Below are positions 48,251 to 60,072 of a stretch of 64,000 nucleotides of DNA, piece by piece (position 1 is the stretch's first letter; each line of letters opens with the position of its first letter). The DNA lies in assembly GCA_003118195.1 (NCBI GenBank), contig BEXV01000308.1, positions 45,797-109,796 of the forward strand, in the 5' to 3' direction. Made by a program: the position numbers and the translations under genes. The notes under the pieces are model-generated. The model did no database searches and was not told the DNA's origin. It saw only the letters and a list, made by a program, of their open reading frames with translations. Origin of the DNA: Hemicentrotus pulcherrimus (taxonomy: Eukaryota; Echinodermata; Echinoidea; Camarodonta; Strongylocentrotidae).

Positions 48251-51200
48251 CGTTCATTCTACGTTTCAGTCAGTATAATGCCCATTTTGTATACTATACA
48301 TGTGGCATAATAATCATTTAATCATACATATTAATAATAATCAAATGATTATTTGACATGGTTATAGAACAAACGGCGATTCACCACCAAAAAACGTGGT
48401 CGTTATACAAACTAGCGTTCGTTATCACTTTATTCTAGATCCTTTATCGAAAGTCGCGCTTGTCAATTCGTTAAAAAGTTGTTACTTCAAAGGGATGGGA
48501 TAATACAAGATTATCTACCTATTATTTTTGTCTCACTGTTCCCACTCAATAGAGACCCCCATATACCTTGGGTTTTTGCCCCTATTTTGGCTTTTTAATA
48601 TTTCAGAACACGAACCCCAGAAAGGATACGAACTCCGTTGTGCTGTCGAGAGTAAAATCCACTTAAACCATGGCTGGCGAAATTTTCATTTCAGCATTCA
48701 ACACAATTTTTTATATAGGTGAATTCCAGCGTGAAAAAAGAGCGCCTAATAATCGCACGCTTTAAATTTCACACGCAGATATTTTCCAGTTAAATGAATA
48801 AAAGGTCAAGCAAATCATATCATTTCCCCGGAGCAGAAAATTAAAAAGGAAAAAAAAAAAAAAGGTGAGCACGGGGGCATTGGTACATGGGAGATGTGGG
48901 GTGTGTCATAACCCCTCCTACATCATTCAAGAAAATAATGTAGATAATTTGCAAATATGTGATTTTAAGGAAGCTGGTCTGCAAATCGCACAAAAATATG
49001 ACCCTGTAACATGATCGCAAAAACCTTCAAAAAAACATCCTTAATATTAGGCAATAGTATTTGAACAGCTTTTGCTTCAACTTTTAAAATGTGCGAAAAT
49101 TAAAATGAAGTATTACGTCACCTTACCGTTACTTCGAAAGGGCAGTACAGTAAGGCATTGACATTGCATCTGAGGTGATGGGAACCTCAGTCGGTACATT
49201 TTGGATTTTAAATCTCAAGAATTGACAACTCCTTTTGTTCTTGATGCAATTTCTCGTCTTTTGTTTTGGTTACTACTTGTCAGCAAGTTTCAAATATGAC
49301 ACTTCTTCGCCTACCTTGTTGGTAATATCGGTTCGACACCCCCCATTCAAAAGTTTATAGCAACACCCACCCCCTCTCTCTTTGTCTGTCGCAAAAGGAG
49401 CGAACAAACGCTATTCGACAATCCATTACAGAGTTGGAAGAGCTTATCGGCCTGCACTTTCGCGGATCGCCAATAATCATATTTTCTCTGGCACAACCCT
49501 CCAAGAAAAAATTATATCAAATGTTAGTCACACCAGTGGGTTAATCTTATCATGAAGAAAATCTTTGGAGAAATAGTAGTAAAGGTTCCAGGAAAAATAA
49601 ATGGCAGAGATTGCTGAAATTTTCAAGGACTGAATGAAATTAAAAGCTCAAGGTTTGAATGCGATTAATATGATCAAGGCTTCAGGTATCTATTTTCTAC
49701 AAAACAGAAGCTTTTAAATGGGATAAAAGGGGAAAAATAACAAAGTGGAACCCACATAACATTAAAAACTGAAAAGAAAGACCATACACTCAGACCATGG
49801 AAAGCGGTAATAAAGATTTGTTTAAAAAGTATTTAATTACTTAAAATGAACAAACAAACAAAACAATGACAACAACAACAACACTACCACCATCACCAAC
49901 ATCAACAACAAAATGAAAAGCGGCAAAAGTTTGCAAATGAAGGGGAATTTTATTCGACATGATGACATTGAAAATGTAAACATAGTGTTTGAAGCTTATT
50001 GCTAAAGCACCATTGACAAGTTTGAATATCGACAAAATATGCCATTTCAAATAAAACGTTTGACTTTTTTGAGCTATAGTCAAAGGCTATGAATCTGTAC
50101 ACTAACTAACACATGGATTGGAACAAGGCATCCTTGGGTCTTCGTTTCTGTGAGGAAATTGTTTCACCATTTCCAAAAGGAGTAATTTCAACATTTAATT
50201 AGCAATATGCGTAGAAAGTTCAAGAAGGGTTTCTCTCTTTCCTGCCTTACATGAGAACGTCATGATCAAAACATCAAGAGAGATAACAATCCAAATGAGG
50301 TAAATATCAAGCTAACTGTGCAGATGGATCTAACTACATCTGCAGCATTTATTTTTCAAATTAAACCACTCGAAGAGGATCTTTAATTCCGATGAAATTC
50401 CGACATGTTCATAATGCATCAACTCATTAGATCGTGTCAATTGGGCATTTTAGCACCAATCTACACAAAAACAGCATCGTGTTGGGCACACAAAGAGTGG
50501 TGCTGTTCAGTGTTCAGGCAAGCAAAATGAGAATACAATTACTGAAATATACTATTAAAAAATATATGCCTTTCACTTAATAAATGTCAAAAAGAAATGC
50601 ACAAAGGACAAATATTGTATTGCAGTTCAGACATGATATTCTATTTTTTTTCCTCCTTTGCATAATTCTGACAAAAATGGTTGGGGAAATATCAATCAAT
50701 TGTTTAATTTTAGTTTGACTTTTGTTACTGGCATTCCACATGTCAATTTATGTACTATTTGTCTGTTATCACCAGTAAATATACTTTCGGCCAACACACC
50801 TGAATACTACTTTTTTTAAACCTCTTTTTAATGTTCATCTTCACTTAATTCATCTTAGCTGAGATATTTAAAAACATGATTAATTAACATTGTTCAATAG
50901 TATCAAAACAAAAATAATGAAATGAAACAAAGTTATGAAATGTCTTTTTTCTCCACATTGTTAAACTTCTGGACATATCCATCGCTAATGGGCAAACTTA
51001 TACATTCATACTACCTTCCACGTGATTAACACTTCCACATCCTTTTGCAAAAAGCAAAATAAATCTTTTTCTTTTATTATCCACTCAGATTTTTGTCATA
51101 ATAGAGAAAAACAAATAACAATAACAATAATTCTCTGGACATACCTAAATAAACAATACTGATACCTTTTAGTGATAATAAAAAAGTGGGTAAAACATCT

Positions 51201-53584
51201 AAAAAAAATCCAAACAGTCACAATCAAAGCCCAATACAGACCAAATACAGTTCCAGAACATGACCATCAACACCCTCCCACTCTGTGGGTTACACGATTA
51301 AGTGTAAGTCCAAGTTGGTGTTAGGAGCAGACACGCAATAAGTCATAAGTCCTGAGTTTACACCTTTTGCAAAACATTAATGCCGATAAACACCAAAGTA
51401 CCTAGGCCAGACCATTAAAAATCAGATGTACAGATTCAAGAAGAACACCATTTTACTGTTTCAAAGCAAAATTAAAGTTAATTGAATATGAAAGCGTCAT
51501 ACATGGGAACCAGTAAACAGTTGTTACATGGAACAAATATTAATTATATTATTATAATTAATATCATTTATAACGGTTCAATGCATCAAATTTACGTTTT
51601 CCCATGATGAAGGGCATTTATTTGGCGCCAGCATTATATTGCCAGAAGGGTGTTAACCCTGTTCAAAAAGTATGAGCTTCTAGCTCAGAGCAGACAAGAG
51701 CATATCCGCAGACTGGAGTTCATTAAAATCAATTTAACCTTATCATTCCCTCACAGTCAGTGAAGGATAAATTTTGTCTCTATGTAACTTATAGTGTAAA
51801 AATGACCTGGGAATCGATGGTTTCATGAAACCGGTATTTGTACAGCTTCACGGACATCCCATTCAAACTTATGTTCAATTCAATACACATGCTTCAATGG
51901 GATATCGGTGAACTTGTACTTGTGACGATTTTATGAAACGCTGCCCTGGTTGTCTTCGTTCTGGTGTTCAGCACCTGACACGACGCTGGCCTTACAGTCT
52001 TACACCGATGTCTTCAGGACGATTCAACAAAAATAGTCACAATGGCAATGACCGCATGTGAGTTGAAAAAAATCTTCTTACGCACACATGGCAATGAATA
52101 AATATATTTACACATACACACACATAAAAGGAAAAAAAGAAAGAAAGAAAGAAAATAAAAAAAATTAGCATAGCAAAACAGAGTGACACAAAAAGAGACA
52201 TCCAAGACAATTAACAGTGTATTGTGGTGACGTTGGAGCAATTAATTTTCTAATCAGAATCATCTGAAGCACAGATATGTTAACATACAGACTGACAGAA
52301 GAGGTAATGGGTGTACGCATTTGCACTTGATGCTAATACTGTGTCTCTGCCTCCACGCAATAAAATAATGTTTTATCCAACAATTATTTATGGTGATGAG
52401 TTGTCAGTTTGACAATCTGTGCCACTGGGCTTCAATACAATGCTACATAATACTAACTTAAGGCAGACAATTCAACTTGTCTGATAATACAATGAAAGTA
52501 TTACACCTTTGGCCATGATTTTGAATAACTATCTTACCGTTGCATCAAAATTGATTGAAAGGATTTAAGAACACCCCAAAGAAAGCCAATATATGATCAA
52601 TTTCATCATAATCCTTATATCTTAAGTTGAGAACAAAAAGGGAGCTATTTAAATGCTGAGGGGTAGGAATTTAAAAGTTTGTTAATACTCTGAGGCAATA
52701 CAATATTTTACACTATTTTGTAATTTGCTTTTAAGTGGGTTATGTCATGCCCATTTTTGTGAGGCACATGTTTGATGCCTTTATTTCATGTAATAACCTC
52801 TTTTCACTGATAGCGTATTAAAAGAAATGATGTGAAGATTTGTTATATTCCTTTTGTTAAATAAACATGTCTCACAAAGTGATTGCAAGAGCACTCAATC
52901 TTCTTTAAGGCAATATGAGATAGGAATTATGACTTGTGTTTTCTTTTTCACATTGTAAAAGAATTCCCCTCAAGTCTATTAACAAGTATATTGCAAATGA
53001 TAATACAACAAAAATGATAATACAACAAAAACGAAATTGTGCTTTACTCTACTCACAAATATGACTTAGTAAAAAGAACTGAACCAAACTGCATCGGAAC
53101 AGAGATAATCAATCTCATTGCACAAATCAAAAACAAAAAAATAACTGACAAGCCTACAACTATTAATTAAAAACAAGAGCCATCAAAATATAATCAAAGC
53201 CTTTCTTGCTACACAGTTCTGTTACAAAACTTAGCTAACGTTACTTTCGTCTTTCTTACAATTCTCTTATATTCTGTGCTTTACAATCTATGTACACGTA
53301 ACAAGACACTTACTTGGTTTGAAAAGTACTAGTATTCATGATTTTTTTTTTCTTTCTTTTGTCATATGAAAAAGTACTTTTTACTCCTGACTTTACAAGA
53401 CCACTTTTCAAACTTAAATCTTTCGTTTCAAAATCACACCTTACAAACCTGCCAAATGACATTCTTGTCAAAGAGTTACACTTAGAAATATGTTCAAGTA
53501 ATCTCCATATGAAAATGAAATAAAACTAATTTTGGTGATGAGTGTAAGAAGTGAAAAGAAGACAAAACGATGTTTGAGGAAGGG

Positions 53585-53642
53585 TGAGAGAAAGAGAGAA
53601 AGAGAAAGAGAGAGAGAGAGGGNGGGAGAGGGGGGGAGGGGT
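53585..53642. repeat. GA/G-rich microsatellite with one unresolved base
   Basis: AAAGAGAG-type repeats change to a G-rich run. The base at 53623 is N, so the exact length is uncertain. Confidence 0.9.
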
Positions 53643-56215
53643 AATAACAGAGGAAGAGACATTTTGCTATGACCGCAGAAAGTATCGTAACATATATCCA
53701 AGTGTAACTATAGAACAAAATATTACATCATCGTTCAATATACAAATTCATGCACAAAGTTGAGTTGCTGTACAATACTTTACAAATCCTTCTCCTTCCA
53801 TACCTATCCTGCTCTACTCCTCATCCCTCTAAAACTGTCCCAAAACTGTACCTCCATTCATTCATTCATCAATTCATTCATGACATAACCATTGCTTCCC
53901 ATGTCAACATTACTCATAGTCCATTTAGACTAGAGAAAATCAAACAAAGTTGTAAAAAGATAAGTTTTGTACGACATGAAGTTCCTTACCAAGTTTTCAT
54001 TCGTAACGATTCTTGAACACGTATTTGCTACAATTCATTGTAATTTCAACGTTTCATTATAAACATCAGACAAACAAAAAATAATCACATATCGTATAGC
54101 TACAGGGTTTCCCTGAAAGCCATGCCATAAATCATGCTTGTCTGAATAGAGGGCTGGTAGTTGAAAAATTAGTTATGCCACTTTAGGTTCAAAGAAATTG
54201 ATCATTGTTGCAAATGTAATTCTCAGCCTGACATGGACATATTTATCAATATTTTCAACAATGCATTATATCGCCACATTCTCAAGCAGAAAAACCAAAG
54301 AACCGATACTAATAGGCTATGGGCTCCCCTGAATGTACATCGGCAAAATCAATTACAAATATTATTCTTAGTCCAACATGAGTGATATTGTAGACACGGT
54401 TCTGTGATCATACATAAAGCAACCATTTCAAGGTCACTAGACATAGCGCAGTACTGTAAATATTATTCAAAGTATTCACATTCTTCCTTAAACTGAGAAA
54501 TACTTTAACACTCACATTTATTCCTTGAATGGCAAAATATTTTATGGCTTTATAAAGATGACTGCAGGGGTCTTCAGGCATGGTGGGTCGCCTTGAAAAT
54601 ATTATGATTACAAGAAAAGTACCAGTATTAAAAACATTCCTGGATATGGTTAATTTCATAAAATTCACAAGAGACAATTAAATATGTTTGACAGAAAAGT
54701 CTAGTATACCATATAAGTCGAGGATAAGAATTGGAAAGTAACATGCTGACTTATTAATATATGAATACGTTTTAAAGGGAGTGGGTAAGATATTCTAAAG
54801 ACAGTAAAGAAATGAAGAAGGATTATTTGCAATATTCATATAATATAAAATCAACTGCGAACAAGTTTCAACACAGAAAATTATCTCCTATCTCTAGATT
54901 CAAGCTTGATTTCAATTGTTGCAAAACACAGGTTTCAGTTTGAACTAGATGCTGGGTGTTATCTTGGTCAGGTTGAACAATGCAGACATTAAATATGAAC
55001 CTCAATGAAAATTGCTTTGGGAAATGTGACTTCAAACAGAACTAAAACCTGGTGTGGGTCTAAATGTAAATCGAAGATGGGAAGGTATGGTTCTGACAAC
55101 TATCAACAAAAACATTGTCATTAATTATCTACACCCCAGCAGGTTTGACATCAGCATATACCACTTTATAGGCTCCTGTTTAATGGTTTTTAGCATGCTT
55201 CATATAATTTGATCTGTTATTGTTTGTACTTGAATAGAGTAATGTGATTACTCTTTGAAACGTAGTATTCAGTACTTTATTATTTTTATCGTTCCACTTA
55301 CACCTTAATCTGTTATTTTTCATCTAGTGCAGTCATCCAACTTCTCATTTTGTATAATATATGATAGAAATGACTGGTTGATTAATTTGTTTAAAATGGA
55401 GATTTCACTCACCGCAAATCACGAAAAGGGGTCAATTGCTGCTAAATCATTCATGTCTCCAAGTTGTTCAATCAAAACAGGCTGATAAGCATAGCCATAG
55501 TAGGTGTAAAAACACCATTCTACTCAAAAATTAAGGCAACAGATCCCATCAAATCCCCTCACTAATGAGTGTGTATGGGAGCATCACGCAAAATCCTATT
55601 AATCGGACTATCAGGTATGGCTTTATTGATGACAGCTGGACAAAAGCTCCGCAAGGACAGACAATTAACGAGGAATCGCTGGTTTCAGGCTTGTTGAATT
55701 GGCAAACAATAGGAAGGTTCCCATAACAGTAGTCTATTTGTAGTTAAGGACGTGGTTATAAACTTTAAAGTTATCTTGAAGTTAGGGACCATGCGGACTA
55801 ACTTGTGGTTATATATTTTTAGTTTACTTGAAGGAACAAAGTTTCTAGATAAATGAATCATTGCAAAATTTGATAATAAAGGTTTAATTCCCTCCCCACA
55901 GTATCCCAAATTACAACTAAAGGGGTTAGCTTTTTAAATTTGATAAGAAAATCCTCTATTCATTCTGATAACTGGATTTATGAAATATAAATGATCAAGA
56001 AATAAAGTCGATGCCCAAATGGATAGTAGCTGAGATAAAACTGATTTATTTCGGTTATTATTATGGTGTAGATAGAATAAAGAATTGTATGAAGGAACTG
56101 GATTACACCAAATAATTGAGTTTTCTGAGATGAGACACAGATATTAATGGTCTATGGATTGAGCCTAGGGACATCTTATCTGCCTTATGTGACCAATTAC
56201 GGGATAAAGCATGCT

Positions 56216-56291
56216 GTCTGTTTGGAGCCAGAAGAACGTTAACTCACAAACTATAAAGACAGAGTTAACGCCCTTTTGGCTCTGAACAGAC
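56216..56291. mobile_element. Small fold-back element
   Basis: Arms at 56216-56245 and 56262-56291 are imperfect 30-bp inverted repeats sharing GTCTGTT, GAGCCA and CGTTAACTC. A diverged relative lies 340 bp away at about 56555-56622, which points to a dispersed family rather than a local palindrome. Confidence 0.55.
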
Positions 56292-56554
56292 GTTATGGAG
56301 GAATGGATCATTCAATAATCCTTGCCAAAATTGAATTATAAGAACAACTCATATGGTATCCTTTGGGAAGTTGGATTGTGTAATCATAAAATGGCAACCA
56401 ACAAATGCTTGAACCACACTTGCCTATAAGCTGTGGGAGGCGTGTTCGTCAGTTGTGCTTGTAATGTGGAACATATGCATAACTGGCTCTCTTTTTGGAA
56501 TATCATCCTGATCAATTGAATTTTACAGTACAGATTTTAACCATAATTTATCAT

Positions 56555-56622
56555 CTGTTTGGAGCCAGAAAGGCATTAACTTAGATAATTTTATAGAGAG
56601 TCAAGGACCTTTTGGCCTTTCA
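56555..56622. mobile_element. Diverged second copy of the 56.2-kb fold-back element
   Basis: It starts ATCTGTTTGGAGCCAGAA like the left arm at 56216, keeps a GCATTAACTT segment, and ends with AAGGACCTTTTGGCCTTTC, which partly pairs with its start. Confidence 0.4.
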
Positions 56623-57374
56623 TTTCATTATCAATTCTTTTATCATAACCTGGAAGAGATCTCATGCTTCATTCTGTGCGATATAAAAAGTACATATCAA
56701 ATATTAGCCTGGTTCTCAGACCTAGCCTTTCTTCTTTTACAATGCACAAGAGTTACACAGAGTCTGGAGTGTAGACTATATCCCCTCCAACTACCTCGCT
56801 CCCCTCAATCATATGGAACAAAAACTTGGTATGGAAGCTAGGTTAATTTGGACTCTTATAAAGAACTACCTTTCTGTGATATGATCAATTTTCACTCTAA
56901 GTTGGAACAGAAGTTGCAATTTTAAAGAATTCAGTGAATACACAGCTAGCCTAAATCATATGGAAGGAATCACTCATTACGCTAGTTTGAGCTGACATGG
57001 AGATCATGAAACCTAATTTGGCACAATTTCGACATATATTGCATCGAAGACTGATCGCTAGATACACTTAAATTGGCAGTACATCAGCACTCGTCAAGTA
57101 CATTGGACCCCGGTCAATCAAGGATCATTTGGCTTTTCTTCAATCTGCATTCAAGAATTTACTTGTGCAAGCAAAATGTACATGACATATGACTGCCTTG
57201 TACATTAGGGTTCTTGGAGGTACATAAAGGGGAATACCCGAATTACATCATAAAAGAAAAGTACATGTACACATACAAGACAGCGATGGTCAATAAATAG
57301 TGATGCTCTTTTAATAATGGTATCTCTAACATCACAAAAAATCAGAAAAAGAAGACAAACAAAAAGGCAAGGTA

Positions 57375-57380
57375 TTTATT
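57375..57380 (-). terminator. Nearest polyadenylation signal downstream of TADA2B
   Basis: An AATAAA hexamer on the minus strand lies 56 nt past the TADA2B stop codon, in an A/T-rich setting followed by T-rich sequence on that strand. It could end a very short 3' UTR. Further AATAAA hexamers occur on the same strand much further down (for example near 52.78 and 51.62 kb), so a longer UTR is equally possible. Confidence 0.4.
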
Positions 57381-57436
57381 TTCAATTTTGGAGTAATGAT
57401 GAAGAAAGGGGGTGGGGGGGGGGCGGATTGTTATTC

Positions 57437-57559
57437 TCAACTAGCCTTGATCCAGCCATTTTTGGTGAGGAAGTTGGCGATGCGCTTGCGATGCGACTTG
57501 TGCAAGTTGCCAGGGTAGCGAGTCTTGGGAGGAATGCCTTGTTTTCGTAGGTAGTGATC
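57437..57559 (-). CDS. TADA2B: TADA2B terminal coding exon (C-terminal half of SWIRM domain)
   Basis: This is the last coding exon of transcriptional adaptor 2-beta, the ADA2 subunit of the SAGA histone acetyltransferase module, which works with GCN5/PCAF, ADA3 and SGF29 in the nucleus. It begins after a CTCCCAG acceptor and reads 40 residues from DHYLRKQGIPPKTR to GWIKAS, then a stop. The pattern IIKDH..R.QGIP.K.R followed by KRI.NFLT..GWI matches my recollection of the vertebrate TADA2B C-terminus, and differs from TADA2A, which has a KIYDFLI..GYI type ending. It continues the frame of the exon at 58141-58203 in phase 0. The middle (YPGNLHKSHRK) diverges from vertebrates, with two added histidines. 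A G-rich run lies just past the stop. Identity is very likely; the rest of the gene (ZZ finger, SANT domain) is not visible here and should lie at higher coordinates or beyond the window. Confidence 0.93.
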   Translation of the reverse strand, partial: DHYLRKQGIPPKTRYPGNLHKSHRKRIANFLTKNGWIKAS

Positions 57560-58140
57560 CTGGGAGGATGAGAGGGAGAGAAGGAGGCGAGGAATAAGTT
57601 TCAATGCGGAAGGTTTTCTAACCAAATACGAGTTCAATACCCGTCCCGGGAGCCCAATAAATTCTAAGCATTTTTCATGACATTAAGCAAAATAGAGAGA
57701 ATGAAAATAGATAAGTTGAATGGCAGACATGAGTCTCTCTCCAAACGAGCTTATAAGAGCATCAAGAAGGGACCAATAAATATGAAGCATAATTTGCGAT
57801 GATATCAAATGCTTCCTATCGAGACATCACATGACTGGAAGCAAAGTAATGAGAGAAGTAAAATAATGTGATCTTTAGAATCAGCAGAAAAGAAGATGTC
57901 CTAGTTCACTTCTAAGAGTTTTAACATTAAATAAATGTACATTGACTTTCAGTTATTAAAAACACAGATGAAATACATCATTTTAACTATGCATGATCAT
58001 TTTTTTTGGTGGTAAACTGGCCAGATATCATGTCGTAGTAAAAATTAACTGAAATGAAAATCTATCAATGTTAAAAACAACTGGAAACATAGACATATTG
58101 TCTTAAAATCTAAAATAAGAATATATATTGAAGTATTTAC

Positions 58141-58203
58141 CTTGATGATGAGTGTTTTGAGGGTGACGTATCTAGCTGGCTTCATCTTCATAGACGAACA
58201 GAG
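58141..58203 (-). CDS. TADA2B: TADA2B internal exon (N-terminal half of SWIRM domain)
   Basis: This 63-nt phase-0 exon has a TTTATTCTCCAG acceptor and an AAG|GTAAAT donor. It encodes 21 residues starting LCSSMKMK and continuing PARYVTLKTLIIK. The LCSS..L.PARYVT.KT.IIK pattern is the most conserved stretch of the ADA2B SWIRM domain, the helical module thought to bind DNA or nucleosomes in ADA2, LSD1 and SWI3 proteins. Joining it to the terminal exon restores an unbroken IIKDH motif, which supports both splice sites. The 581-nt intron between them holds no other recognisable coding sequence. The M-K-M-K insertion where vertebrates have a neutral L-N-L-S type segment makes this end of the domain more basic. 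Confidence 0.93.
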
Positions 58204-58668
58204 CTGGAGAATAAAGATTTAATTTAAGGTAATTAATATCAGGGACTTACACAGTCCTCTGTATTACGATGCGTGAAGCGAGAAAGTATCAACTGCATAG
58301 AAAAGTTGCTTTTGTAGAATTAAGCCTGTTTTGCTTCTCTATATGTTAGCACTTGATGTAGATTATAACAACCCAGAAAGCTTCTTTATTTGGAGACAAA
58401 AGAAATAAAAGTTTTAAAATAATATCATAGTATAGGAAAATGTTAAAATGGTATACGAAACAAATACATGGAACAAGAAGAAAAATAAAAAAAATGAAAT
58501 GAGATACTATTATAGTTACTGATAAAGTTTACAATTCTCATGGGGGGAGGGGGTCCTCTTTTAAATAATTATTATACTTGAAATATGAAACAAACATGCA
58601 AGGAAATATTGATATTCATAATTAAAAAAAAACAACAAATGACGTGATCGTATCCAAGTTAATCTTAC

Positions 58669-58742
58669 CTTCTTTTCCCTTTCTGATAGATAACTGAATC
58701 CATGGGACGATCTCAGAGTCGGAAATTCATCTTCTATAACAT
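58669..58742 (-). CDS. TADA2B: TADA2B internal exon preceding the SWIRM domain
   Basis: This is a 74-nt exon with a TTTTTCTTTCAG acceptor and an AAG|GTAAGA donor, both strong. It starts in phase 1 (the first codon base comes from the previous exon) and ends in phase 0. It reads DVIEDEFPTLRSS then HGFSYLSEREKK, an acidic linker followed by the GF..LS.REK motif that leads into the SWIRM domain of vertebrate TADA2B (LPGFELLSDREK type). The phase joins exactly to the exon at 58141-58203 across a 465-nt intron. The exon before it was not found with confidence; a 20-nt candidate at 59061-59080 has the right phase but weak support. Vertebrate TADA2B has few introns, so the splitting of this short region into several exons is notable. 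Confidence 0.9.
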
Positions 58743-58850
58743 CTGAAAGAAAAAGTTTTTGAATTACTTTTCATAAAGCAAGTCTCGTTAAAAAAAAATA
58801 TATATATATGGATAAAGGAAGAACATTTCAGAACTTAAGGAAAAAGTGTT

Positions 58851-58896
58851 TATCAGAAAATGAAATATCGTATTAATAATATTTCATTTTCTGATA
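58851..58896. repeat. Perfect 18-bp inverted repeat in TADA2B upstream intron
   Basis: TATCAGAAAATGAAATAT at 58851-58868 is exactly complementary to 58879-58896, with a 10-nt loop. It would form a strong hairpin in the pre-mRNA about 110 nt upstream of the exon at 58669-58742. Confidence 0.7.
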
Positions 58897-59323
58897 TTAT
58901 ATTAACCCACATGAACATATGTAACAATAAATTCAGATTTGCAAGCCTTCAGAACACAGCTGGCAATAATCGAAATGGGTTCAGGGGTAAAATCATATTT
59001 ACATTCTAGAGTGTGAGCACTGTGGCTCTCTGTGCAAATACATTACAATATCAATATTACCTCGAGAACGGTACTCATTGCTTATATGTACAGATTCGAT
59101 ATAAGCCAGAAAAGGAAAGAAGAAAAAGAAAAGGTCCTGAAGAACAAAGCATTCAATTACATGTATACAGTCTGTATGTAAGTCAAACAACATATCACTC
59201 TTTCCTGTTCCATGAATAAAGAAAAAATACTCTCTAAAATGAAAGCAGGAAAAAAACAAAACAAAAAAAAAGTTATTTTAAGGATGCCTGGTACGATTCC
59301 CTGTTTTTCTTCCTTGTACGTTA

Positions 59324-59539
59324 CTACAGCAGCCGAGTTAACATCCCAGTGACGTCAATTTCAAATATTGTTTTTGGGTCAATCAAATTGACGAAAACCC
59401 AACGGAACATGGACACAGGACCGGGCACGGCGGGCAAAAGCGGTTGCTTTAAGTCAACTTTCTCTTTGCCTGTTGGTTTCACAAGTTTCCGATATTTCCT
59501 TTCGTTAACTAAGAGCCATTTGGTCGCCATGGAGACCAT
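59324..59539 (-). CDS. Unidentified coding-like patch (ORF on both strands)
   Basis: The minus strand reads 71 codons beginning MVSMATKWLLVNERKYRK and including FVNLIDPKTIFEIDVTG before the stop. Codon use is strongly coding-like (GTT, GAC, GGC, GTC, AAT, ATT). The plus strand across 59349-59687 is also open for 112 codons and contains a near-ideal translation-start context (GTCGCCATGG at 59524-59533). CpGs are more frequent than in flanking DNA. It lies upstream of the mapped TADA2B exons but does not resemble any part of TADA2B that I know. It could be an exon of another gene, a retrocopy fragment or a mobile-element remnant. Confidence 0.2.
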   Translation of the reverse strand: MVSMATKWLLVNERKYRKLVKPTGKEKVDLKQPLLPAVPGPVSMFRWVFVNLIDPKTIFEIDVTGMLTRLL

Positions 59540-60027
59540 GACCTACATGGAGAGATACATTAGCGATGGGGAGGAAAGGGCGGGCTGGAAGATGGATTGT
59601 GCTACGCTACCGGTGGGACTTGGGGAGTATTACTGTAAAAGTATTACAGAAGATTTCAAAAAAATGAACACGGCCCCTTTTCCCTAAGGCCTGTGTAGGT
59701 CAAGTAATTGAAGCAAAAGCAAAAATAATTCTTAGCCACTTGCCAATAACTTTAAAAAATCAACAGTTCACAGACTCACACAGAGATATTCATTCTAATG
59801 GAATGATAGTCAGAGACTACATGACAAACAGGATGATTAACAAATTCATTTAATTAACAAAAGGGGACTGGTTCTCTGACACATTCTCTTGCAACAATCG
59901 GTCTAAAAATCAAATTAAAACACTAATAAATGTATAATTACAACTCAAGACCTAACACTAAACTGAACCCTATCCCCGATCCTAAACCTAACATATCAAG
60001 AGAGCCAGGAGTGTAAAGTCTGACAGA

Positions 60028-60072
60028 TATAAGCGCGCTATACGAGTACCCAATATTATTATTAGTATTATA
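60028..60072 (+). mobile_element. SINE/LINE 3' tail fragment with (ATT)n
   Basis: AAGCGCGCTATACGAGTACC followed by CAATATTATTATTAGTATTAT resembles the common GCGCTATA...(ATT)n retroelement tail. It lies within presumed upstream TADA2B intron DNA. The preceding CCTAACACTAAACTGAACCC-type sequence may be part of the same element. Confidence 0.4.

Larger units (their letters stand above)
50000..57374 (-). other. Gene-free region downstream of TADA2B, possible long 3' UTR
   Basis: I see no coding exon here. The stretch lacks the dense tandem repeats of the rest of the window and contains only scattered elements, such as the fold-back at 56.2 kb and a GA tract at 53.6 kb. On the minus strand it carries many T-rich stretches and several AATAAA hexamers, which is what a long 3' UTR would show. 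This is inference from composition and position only; it may simply be intergenic. Confidence 0.25.

Noticed and set aside
57317..57550. Plus-strand 77-codon frame
   Set aside because: Antisense shadow of the TADA2B terminal exon.
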